This document shows positions 28,578 to 39,692 of a stretch of DNA of 64,000 nucleotides, in pieces. Source of the stretch: Hemibagrus wyckioides (Eukaryota; Chordata; Actinopteri; Siluriformes; Bagridae); NCBI RefSeq assembly GCF_019097595.1, contig NC_080714.1:22284259-22348258 (forward strand). Reading direction: 5' to 3'. The stretch's first letter is position 1. Each line of letters starts with the position of its first letter. The notes under the pieces were generated by a model. The model had not been told where the DNA came from, made no database searches, and worked only from the letters and a program-made list of their open reading frames with translations. A program made the position numbers and the translations under genes.

Positions 28578-28890
28578 AATAAACAATATAAATATTGTTT
28601 TTTTTTTTCCAAACTAATCCTTCACTGAGAACTATGGATGCTTGGTTGATCTTACACACTCCAGTTCCCGCTTCTTGCCTCAAACTCAAGCATCCAAACT
28701 GAGATTTCAGCTGGAAGCATTCAGGTTTCATAGTGCAAGGGATTCGCATTATTTTTACCCAGAATGTGAAGCAGTCACGGGGTTGCAAACGAAATTTCGG
28801 AAGTCACAGATCACGTGGTTATAGGAAAACGAATCATATTTCGGCACGTAGTGCTTCACAGTAAGATGTTTCATTCTTCTTGCTAAAAAA
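27501..28890. other. Intergenic sequence with an (ATT)n microsatellite
   Basis: I see no supported gene. A 75-codon open frame at 27541-27768 has no recognisable domain and lies beside repeats. A pure (ATT)n tract runs from about 28525 to 28574; it produces a meaningless poly-Asn frame on the minus strand. Confidence 0.6.
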
Positions 28891-29424
28891 GTCACATCAC
28901 TAATATTTTGTGTTCTTTTCTTTTAGTTTTTTTTTTTTTTTTAAATTTTGTATTCAATTGTGATTCGCGCAAATTATATTCCTTTACGACGATGATACTT
29001 ACCGTGTCTTACTTTTAAATAATCAATTTAAGTAGAGAAGGAAATGGAGGACTGCAGCGCGAAGGGAGGATGGAAAGAACAGCTGTCCGGACTGTAACCA
29101 CACCGGTCACTGTACCGGTCCATCTCTGTGTTCTGGCAAAATAATGATATCTACGTTTCTGACACGTTTGTACATATTCGGTAAGTGACGCTTTAATCCG
29201 CGTTGTAACTTCTTTATTAGCATCATTTGTTTGAGTCTGGGTTAATACAGAGATAAGACACCACCTCGAAATATTCTATCTAGTAAACACAAAGTGAATT
29301 ACATTACTTTAAAGCTACTTTAAAGGTATACATTTAATCATGGTGAAACTGAAGACATGAGCTTAGTGCTGCTAGTGCACTGTTTGAGCAACGGTAACGC
29401 TATGCTATGATGCTAATGATTGTT
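28890..29424 (+). repeat. Segmental duplication carrying exon 1, left copy
   Basis: This block is nearly identical to 60845-61387. It contains the 5' leader, upstream ORF and exon 1. Similarity resumes after the inserted element, at 31865-31950 against 61388-61475. Differences are few: a poly-T length change, ATGATATC against ATGGTATC, and a GTGACG against GTGAAG donor flank. Confidence 0.85.
29044..29097 (+). promoter_or_regulatory. Upstream ORF of copy 5 exon 1 (MEDCSAKGG...)
   Basis: A 17-codon frame starts with MEDC and closes at TAA (29095-29097), 46 bases before the main ATG at 29144. It is identical in the duplicate at 61006-61059. The shared MEDC start with copies 3 and 6, while lengths and C-termini differ, fits conservation of the upstream start codon more than of the peptide. 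Confidence 0.5.
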
Positions 29425-32400
29425 CCCCAGCCAACATTGCAAATATGGGTTTGTTCGCGGGTTCCACGTGGGCCCCATCTAAATTAGCCCATATGAATCT
29501 CAAGTATATTCTGACTGGGGCAAATGTGGGGCCCAGCTGGGCAACATACATGAGGTCCATATTGGTCCCATTTTGTGAAGCCCATGTGGTATATACAAGG
29601 GCCCATTATAGGTTTATCAGTGGGTACTGGACTGGCCCCGCATGGGTGTGTCAGGATTAGCTTTATAGATTATTAGATTTTATAAACTTTACCTAAAACT
29701 CGTACAATATCCCATCAGGCTAGCTCTAGAATTGAGAATCAGGATCAATTATGAATATAATTTAAAGTTTCTTTCAGAAATTCTCAAGATTCATATGGGC
29801 TAATTTAGATGGGGCCTACGTGGAACCCGCGGACAAACCCATATGGGGCCCATGTTTCAAGCCCATATGGTGCCCACATGCGCCCCACCTTGCAATGTTG
29901 GCTGGGGCCAAGCCAACATGTATATGTGGGCCCCATATGGGCTGTATTCAGGCGGCATGGGCTCCAAGTGGGCATGGGCTGAAAATGGGCAATTTATGTG
30001 GGTCCCATGTGGGCTCCAAGTGGGAATGGGCTGAAAATGGGCAATTTATGTGGGTCCCATGTGGGCTCCAAGTGGGGATGGGCTGAAAATGGGCAATTTA
30101 TGTGGGTCCCATGTGGGCTCCAAGTGGGGATGGGCTGAAAATGGGCAATTTATGTGGGTCCCATGTGGGCTCCAAGTGGGGATGGGCTGAAAATGGGCAA
30201 TTTATGTGGGTCCCATGTAGGATCTAAGTGGGCAAAATTATTTCACACCTAAAATACATCTTTATACCTTTTAATCATTTTGAAATAATTAAATGTAGTT
30301 ACTAATCACTTTTAAACAACAAATATCACAGATTTTTTTGATATAGCTACTTTTTAAATTAAAATGCATTATTTTCCATTGTGTTCCATTGTATATTTCC
30401 ATTATTTTATTTTATTTTATTTTGTTTTTGTTTGAATGTTCAGCATTACAGTGTTCAATGCTGAACATTAGTTAGTGTAGTTCAATTAAAAGAGCACTGA
30501 TGTTTCTAAAAAGCCTTAAGACTTTTGTTCATCTTTGGATCAAATTAAGATATTTTTAATGATATCTGCAAGATTTATGTCCCTCTGTTGAAAGTTTATT
30601 CCCCCAAAATTCTGATGCTTCAGAATATTTGTAAAGAGATCAAAAATAAATGAAAATGAATCCAGCAGTTTAATCCAAGTCTTCTGAAGAGTCATTGTGA
30701 CTTTATATGACGAACAGATCTAATTTAGGCTTTTATTCACATATAAACATCGATCAGCCAACAATGTTTACAGCTTTCAGTTTTGGTAAATAGAAGCACA
30801 AACATGCTTTATTCTGTTTATATTAGTTGTTTAGCATTTATTTGTGAATAAAACCTTAATTAAATCTATCGGATAAAGTGATCATGTCTTTTCAGAAGAC
30901 TGTGATTAAACTTCTTGATTCATATAAATTTATTTTACAATCTTTTTATGAATTTTTTATGAAAGTGTCCGAGTTTTGGGGAAATAGACTTTCAACAGAA
31001 AGACTGAAATTTCACAAATTTCATTAAAAATGTCTTCATTTGTGTGCTGAAAATAAATGAACTTCTTGTGGGTTTGGAGCGACATGCAGGTGAGATGATT
31101 TTTGGGAGAAATATCACTTTAACTTTTGACTGTTTATTTTTTTCCCCCCAAATGTTATGTACCATTGGTTACATAAGACCAGATGCTGGTAGAGTATTAT
31201 ACTTGAGTTTTACTGTTAATGTTAATGTTCAACATTTTACAAAAGCCTGAAAATTTTGATTGAATGTGTCAGATGATAATAAAGTATTTGATATCCAGAA
31301 CCTTTACAGCATTTTAATTTCTGATTTTTAAAATTTCACCTTTTTCATGTTTTTTTCTTTATAGACTCTTACATTTGGACATTTACCAAAGTAAAATCCT
31401 GATTTTGCTTTTATCACTTAATAAAAAATATGATTGGGATAGTACCAGAATGTAAAAACCACAGGTAAATTAAAAATAAGAATTAAGCACAAAAGTGTTT
31501 GAATATAATTATATTTATGAATAAATTTATGAATTATATTTATATTTATGAATATAAATATAATTATACTGTCCAGGTGAGATGCCTCAAAACACACACA
31601 CACACACGCACCTATGTGGGGCCAGTCCAGTACCCACTGATAAACCTATAATGGGCCCTTGTATATACCACAGTGGGACCAATATGGGCCTCATGTATGT
31701 TGCCCAGTTGGGCCCCACATTTGCCCCAGTCAGAATATACATGAAATTCATATGGGCTAATTTAGATGGGGCTCACGTGGAACCCGCGGACAAACCCATC
31801 TAGGGCCCATGTTTCAAGCCCATATGGTGCCCACATGGGCCCCACCTTGCAATGTTGGCTGGGGTATAATGATGCACTTGTCCATTAAAATAATCTTTAG
31901 CATAATAACAGAACATGACACTACAATAGCCAAACATATAGGAAGCTTTAAGCATATTAATTAAATCTTCTCAGATCAGAGAAGTATGTCAGAGTGGTGC
32001 AGGACATGTATGAGAGGAGCAGGACAGTGGTGAGGTGTGCTATAGTTCAGGGAGAGGAGTTCAAAGTGGAGGTGGGACTGCATCAGGGATTGGTTCTGAG
32101 CCCCTTCCTGTTTGCTATGGTGATGGATAAGTTGTCAGAGGAGGTCAGACAGGAGTCTCCTTGGACAATGATGTTTGCAGATGACATTGTGATCTGTAGT
32201 GAGAGCAGGTGGAGGAAAACCTGGAGAGGTGGAGGTTTGCGCTGGAGAGTAGAGGAATGAAACTCAGTCGTAGTAAGACTGAGTATGTGTGTGTGAATGA
32301 CAGGGAGGGAAGTGGAACAGTAAGTTTACGGGCTGAAGAGGTGAAGAAGGTACAGGAGTTTAAGTACTTGGGGTCAACAGTCCAGAGTAATGGAGAATGT

Positions 32401-35400
32401 GGGAAAGAGGTAAAGAAGCGAGTGCAGGCAGGTTGGAATGGGTGGAGAAAGGTGTCGGGAGTTCTGTGTGATAGAAAAATTTCAGCGAGAATCAAGGGGA
32501 TGGTGTACAAGACAGTGGTGAGACCGGCCATGCTGTATGGTTTAGAGACAGTGTCACTGAGGAAGAGACAGGAGTTAGAGCTGGAGGTAGCAGAGCTGAA
32601 GATGTTGAGGTTCTCTTTGGGAGTGACACAGTTGGACAGGATTAGCAACGAGTACATCAGAGGGACAGCTCATGTTGGACGTTTGGGGGACAAAGTTAGG
32701 GAGACCAGATTAAGATGGTTTGGACATGTTCAGAGGAGGGAGAGTGACTATATTGGTAGGAGAGTGTTGGACATGGAGCTGCCAGGCAGGAGGCAAAGAG
32801 GAAGGCCGAAGAGGAGGTATATGGATGTAATAAATGAGGATATGAAGCTAGTGGGTGCAAGTGTTGAGGATGCAGAAGATAGGGATAGGTGGAGAGAGAT
32901 GATTCGCTGTGGTGACCCCTTGAAGGGAAAAGCTGAAAGAAGAAGAAGAATTAAATCTTCTCACTTGCTCAAGACAGGTTCAAACAGGTTCTTTTTTAGT
33001 TGCTGAATATTTAATACCAATTGTTTGATGATGATAGTGATAATGATAAAACCACTCTCCTACCTCTATTATTAATCATAATGATCGGTTTTGATACCTA
33101 TAGTAGTAATAATAATAATTATCATTATTATAATAATAACTATAAAAATGTGTTTTTTTTGTGGAGGGAGAGAATAAAAGGTGATTAGTTTAGGGTTTCT
33201 TAAAAAAAAAAAACAGATGACATTTATCAACATATATGGTTACAATTCGTCTTTTGATAATAATAATTTATTTAAAAGGTGGGAGGGTAGAATTTTACAT
33301 TGGTTACTAAAGTATCCTACTGCATCTATCATTGTAGGAGGGGATTTTAATGTCACTATGGATAACACAATTGATAGACGGCCTCCTAGGAATATCGCCT
33401 CAGCTAATTCAAAATTAAGAGTGTTCCTGGACAAATTCTGCCTTGTTGATATTTGGTGGGAACATTTTCCTCAGACTCGTCAGTATACTTGGAGTAATAA
33501 AGACTGTTCTCGGCAGTCCAGAATTGATTACTGGTTATTATCTAGGTGTTTGGTTCACATTATTAATACTCCTTTGACTGATCATAGGCAGTGTTGATTT
33601 TATCAGAATAGATAGAATTTATATTTCTATATCTTTTCCATCACATTCTCTCCAAAAGGCATGTTTATGGAAATTAAATAATTCACGCATTCAGTTTTCA
33701 AAAGTGAAGGAAATGATTACCAAACATATTAATACATATTGGATTGAAGCAAAATCTGAAAACTTATTTGGCACTAATTGGGAATTATGTAAATATGAAG
33801 TTGCAAAATTTTGCAGACAATTTGGTACCAATTTAGCTAAAAGTAGAAGGGCAGATCTCAGGGTGTCATCTCTCTGATAACTAAACCAAAAAAGATTTAC
33901 TTGCTATTGAGAATTGGTGTCCTATAACTCTTTTTAATAATAATTATAAAATTCTGGCCTTACGTTTTGCTAAATGAGTCAAAGATGTCTTGCATTCAAT
34001 TATAGACGAAACACAATCTGGATGTGTCAACATATAGTAAACAATATTAGGCTTGTTTTAGATTTATTGGATTATTGTGACCTCTTTGATACTGACATTT
34101 TTATTTTATTTCTTGATTTCCCCAAAGCATTTGACTCTGTTGAGCATAATTTTATCCTAAGAGCACTGGAAAAATGTGGCTTTGGGCCTTTTCTCTGCAA
34201 AACACTTTGTTTAATAATAATAGCAGCTCTATTAGACTAAAATATTGAACCTCTCATCGGTTTAATTGATCTCGTGGTATCGGGCAAGGATGCCCAATCT
34301 CTCCTTACCTTTTCCCAATTACTTCTCTGTTCCCGGCAACATATATTTGGCAAAGTGTTTTAAGTGGCATTAGGGTGGCAGAAACACATTTATTATCAGT
34401 CAGCTGGTTGATGACACCACTCATTTTCAAAAGCTTCTGGCTTGTCCTTGAATATAAATAAATGTGAGTTAATGGCAATAAAAAATTGCACAACTCCATT
34501 TATTTGCAATATTCCTGTTAAAAATCAGGTGACATACTTAGTAGTTGTTATAACCAAAGATTGCAAAACAAGATGCCTTTCTAATTTTTCTTCCATTATT
34601 GAAAAAAACTCAAAAGAAACTGAATTTATGACTTCAGAGAGATTTATCTCTTTATATATAAATATTTTATAATAAATTTAATCTTTATAATTGCAAAGTT
34701 TTTTATTCATAAATGTAAATTTAATAATATCATTCTTGAGATGAAATAATGAGATGAGTAGAGAAGTATTAAGTTTTCAAAAAAAATTCCAAAGCTATTA
34801 GAATTTTACATTTATTTGAGTCATATGGGATACAATTTTAGTTTCTACTTTTAATGCTCCTTTACAGCTTTTTTTCTTTCTTTCTTTTCCTGTGTGTGTG
34901 GTTTATTGTTGTTGTTGTTGTGTTTTTTAATTTTTTAATTTTTAATTCGCTTTTTTTGTTATCTACTGCTCGTTTTATCCTCCCTGGATCCTCCCTATCG
35001 TACGATTGCATGTAAATCCGGCTCCCCCGCCTCTCTCTGTCGCTCTTGTACCTGGCCTGTACCACTAAAATTAGTAAAATTAAAAGTAAAATTACTTCAT
35101 TACAGTACTTAAGTATTTTTTGAGAGTTTTTGTACTTTACTTGAGTTTTTATATTTCTGTCAACTTTGACTTTTACTTCACTACTTTTTTTAAACAAATT
35201 CTATACTTTTACTCCGATACATTACTTACTACAAAAAACCTGCATCCAAATTGGCGGTAAAGGAAGTTTGTGGTTAGTGATGACTTTAGGATACGTCCAT
35301 AGGTCCATGGGTATTTTTCTACTTTGTTTTTTTTTTTCTGTCCACATGACCTACATGTTAAAAATATCTTTGTCCAAATGAAAACGCAAAACACCCTGTT

Positions 35401-38400
35401 AAGTGCTGTCAGGAGTATGCCTAGCCAATCAGAAGCCTAGACAAAACTGTATTACCGATTCTGGTCCAAAACTGCCATCACTGTGTGCATTGTCGGAGTT
35501 TTGTATGTAGCAGCAGTGAGCTTCGTATTACATTCCAGCACCTCTGTTCATGAACATAATGTGTGAGTAACTGCGTGTGTATGTGCACGCATGTAAAAAG
35601 TCCAGTAATCAACGTTAACACACTCACTAGTTTATGTAAGTCTGCTATTGAACAAAATATCTTCATAAACAAAGCTGACATCAAATCAAGGAGACCGGCA
35701 CACAGACAATGACGTCAATTCGTCAAAATCTCAGTTTCTCCTGTCCACACAACACCACTGCAAACGGAGTTTTGGAAAATCTTCACTTTGGAAGGAGTTT
35801 TCCAAAAGCTCCGTTTTCAGCGACCTCAAACTGCATTAGCATGTGGACGAAAGGTCAAAACGCAGGGAAAAATATCTCCATTTTTAAAAATCTCCGGCTA
35901 CGTGAGGACATGGCCTTAGTTACAAGTGCACATGTATGGAAACACTGATACTGTACAGTTCATTACAATACAGTTCACTAAGTTCTAAAGGCCTCTTCTT
36001 TCTTTCATGCAAATCTTATTTTTTTTGGTGGTGCACTTATTGACAAGTTTAAGAAAGAAAGCAATACAGAATAAAATTCATAATTCTCCAAATTATTACA
36101 GTTTTGTTTTTTTATTAATTTACTTCTATTTTTACTTTCCATACTTGAATACATTCATGAAAATACTACTTTTGATACTTAAATACAGTTTATTTCAGAT
36201 ACTTTAAGACTTTTACTCAAGTAGAATTATAATGGTTGACGTTAACTTTTACTTGAGGCATTTTATAACATAATACCTGTACTTTTACTCAAGTGTGGCT
36301 TTTGGGTACTTTATACAACACTGCCACTACACTCACTGTCTTCAGAGGGTCTGCCCTCCTTCCTTCTTTCATTCCTTCATGGTATGAGCCTAATCTGTCC
36401 TCGCATGTGATTGGCCGCATGGTATGTATCAAAATAAAGTCCCGCCCCGACTCTTAGAGCCAGCTCATCGCGAACGACACATCACTACTTAGCGTTTAAG
36501 GTGTTGGACTGCTTGATCAGAAGGTTGTGAGTTCAAATCCTAGGTCCACCTGAGCCAGGCCCTTAACCCTCAGTTGTTCAAATATTCAGCATAAGCAATC
36601 AGATAAAAGTGTAAGTCGGTTTGGATAAAGGGCTTCTGCCAAATGCCGGAAATGTAAATGTAAATCTACATAATCCACCTCCTAGTCTTTCTTTCTCCTT
36701 ATTGTGCAGTTATATTTCATTACAACCTAAAATGTTAATATGTCAGTAGTGCTGAAATGCATGTAGAAATAGCTGAAATTATTGTGTTTAAGCCAACGAT
36801 GGGCGATTCATTTTCTAAAGGGGCCACATGAGAAGCTGAGGGGGTTGAGGGCTGAAACAGTAGGCTGAACTTAATTCTTAAAAAAAAAAAAAAAGATTTT
36901 TTAAAATGCTTAAAATCTAGTAAATTAAATGGTTTTGATTAGCTGCTACTTAGACTACATGTTACAATAAGGCAGAAAATGTGGGGTAGTTCAAATATAG
37001 CAATAAAAAATAGTAGAAACGGCAATAATTTTATTGCTATTTTATTTTTAATGCAACATTCTTTTAAACTTCACAAAAACAATATTGAAAATATGTATGT
37101 TTTGAAGTGTGTTAAAGACCAGCAATTAATTAACATGATAATTAAAAGTGCTTTTGATGTTTTTATGTACTTTATTTTTTGTGTAGTCAGAAAAATCCAC
37201 TCTGTCTTGAGCTTGAACAAGTGCACTGAAGTCTGGTTGAATGACATGGATATGCGAATGTAATTCCAATTTCTGTTCAGGTTCATTTCAGCCACTTTAT
37301 CCTGCATCCACTGCAAAAAAAAAATCAGACTTTTTCCCCCTATCTGATTTAGACAACCATCCGTTCTAACACCTGCCACTTTGTCCTATTTTAATCCCAC
37401 ATGCATTTACCTTTGTGCATTCATGCATTTTAGTCACGTAGTAGTGATTCACACTGTAATCTACAGCAATCTGTACTTCTCAAACAAAGTACATGGCTTT
37501 ATGACTTCAGTTAATAAATAATTAGGAGTTCATGAGCTGACAATTTTGAGGACACATTTCCAACACATTACTGTAAAGGGGCGTAGCCCCGCACTTACAT
37601 AAAAATAAAAAAAAATTACATTAATGCTTCTCTTTATTCGGAACAGTGATTATAAATTCAGTACATTCTACGAACAAGTAAATTGCACTAACATTTCAGA
37701 TAGAGAGTCCCAAATGTTATTTACATAACTTGCACACCAAGCTTTCTCCTTATCAACAGTTTTATTTTACTATAAAAGTAACATCTACAACCTAAAATGT
37801 GTCAATATTACCGACACACAAACAGTCATATAGATACTGTATAGACATAGTTTGTTTTATTACAGTGTGTAGTAGGTTCAGGTGTGATGGTCTTGAATGG
37901 TTTGATGTCCTGTACTGGGTTTTATTTACAACATCTGTATCTCACTGCCAGCCTGAAGCAGGTCTTCTTCTTTTTTTAATCAGGACATCTCTGGTATGGC
38001 ATCTTTGACAGAATAAGGAGTTAACTAATACTCTGTGGGATGTTTCATTTCACCTAGATAGTTATTTAAATAGATTATCTGATATTTTATTATCAGATAA
38101 GTATGCACAATGGTGCATCAGTCAAATAAAGCTGTGCTTCTGTTTAACACTGTTGTCACAAGATATAACTTGTATTTGGATGATTTCTGGTAAAATCACA
38201 TTACATTTATCTTCACTTATAGTAAATATGCATTTCAGATCTTGTTGTGTATATGTAGCTAGTGTTTGTGTCAGGACTTGAAACATTATTCTAACTTTTA
38301 CTAGCTTATAAAGTATATCCATACATTAACAAAACATTGTCTCCAAACAGGTACCTGTGCTGCCCTCACATTTGGAAGTAAATGCGGACAAAGTGAATAT

Positions 38401-39660
38401 TCATCAGCAGCTGAAGAATGCTGTCCTATGTGTGCTATAGGTATGGCATGGTGATACTTTTGTAATAGAATCATGCTTTTAAGTAAAAGAAAGTACAGCT
38501 AAATAAGGGCTATAAAGTTATTAACAGGTTTAACATTCATTCATCTTCAGTAAGTGCTTTATCCTGGTCAGGGTTATGGTGGATCCAGAGCCAATCCTGG
38601 GAACACTAGGTGTATGGCATAGGTACACCCTGGATGGGATGCCAGTCCGTCGCTGGGCATCTCATTCACATGTAAGGGCAATTTAGAGAAACAAGTCCAA
38701 CTAACAATGTGGTTTTGGACAGTGGAAGCCAAGAGATCCCAGAGATACCAGACATGCAAAGCTGTGTAACTGTGTTATAACTAACAGTTATATTTAAAAA
38801 AAATCCAATCAGACATTTTTCCCATTTGAACATCTTTACTTAAAATTTCATTTTGTATAATAGCCAGTTTTTTTCCTGGAATGTAGAAAATTGTTTGTGC
38901 ATCTTCTTAAACTTCTTTTTCATCTTAAGCAGATGATTGTAGGAGGACTTTTTGAGGTGAATTCTTTCACGTATCTGTAATCTCATCAGTTTCTCATCAG
39001 TTCATGTTATCTCTGTTCTGCAGGGTCTGTGGTTCTGAAAGACTGTCATGGTGATTACAGTACAACATGCAAACCTTGCTCTAAAGGAACATTTATGAAT
39101 GAACCAAATGGGCTACTCACCTGCTTTCAGTGTAAAATCTGTGAAAATGGTAAATATGTCTCTTAAATATTTAATTCTTGTTTCAGTCATTTTCATCTGA
39201 GGATTTTCTAATCTCATGTTCTCCTTCTAGGATTTTATATTTCGCAAGACTGTACAACATTAGAGGATACAGTATGTGGGGTGTTGGATGGATATTATTG
39301 CATGAGTTATTCAGATGACAAAAGAGATTGTTTACATGCAATAAAACATAGTAAATGCCAACCGGGGGAACAGATAAAAACTCCAGGTGGGTACTAAAGC
39401 ATCAGTCCTTTGAAAAGGTGCTACTCTGAGTCTGTGCTTTTGAACAAGACACTATTAAAAATGGTATGTTTATGGAGCAGGATTTGGTCAAGTAATGAAA
39501 AAATGCCATTGAATAAGAAGCATTGCGTTTTAAATCTCATGAAGTCTTCACTACAAGCCAACAAGCTTTGAGTGAATCAGTGAAAGGTAGTTCGCCTCAA
39601 CAGCACTCACATTCTATACAAGTATTTTATGCAGGTGACTAAATCAGTAACAACATTAAA

Positions 39661-39692
<32 letters not shown>

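Larger units (their letters stand above)
29425..31864. mobile_element. TIR element CCCCAGCCAACATTGCAA, with nested repeats
   Basis: The ends are perfect inverted repeats: CCCCAGCCAACATTGCAA at 29425 and TTGCAATGTTGGCTGGGG ending at 31864. The duplicate locus at 61387 lacks the element, reading GATTGTATAATG straight through. Inside, 29455-29640 recurs inverted at 31620-31800, and 29780-29906 recurs direct at 31740-31864. A short version of the element (29425-29906) therefore seems nested in, or fused to, a longer one. There is no transposase. It is a 2.4-kb non-autonomous DNA element of unidentified superfamily, in intron 1 of copy 5. Confidence 0.7.

Noticed and set aside
28477..28788. Poly-Asn minus-strand frame
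   Set aside because: It arises from the (ATT)n microsatellite. The same applies at 39607-39804 and 50072-50257.
29960..30231. Regular 52-bp repeats that could suggest a CRISPR array
   Set aside because: The units are directly adjacent with no unique spacers, and the sequence is eukaryotic.
32145..32657. 170-codon minus-strand frame
   Set aside because: It is the antisense shadow of the RTE fragment.
36487..36560. Possible tRNA gene
   Set aside because: It has A- and B-box-like sequence but no matching acceptor stem, and it continues into a SINE tail.
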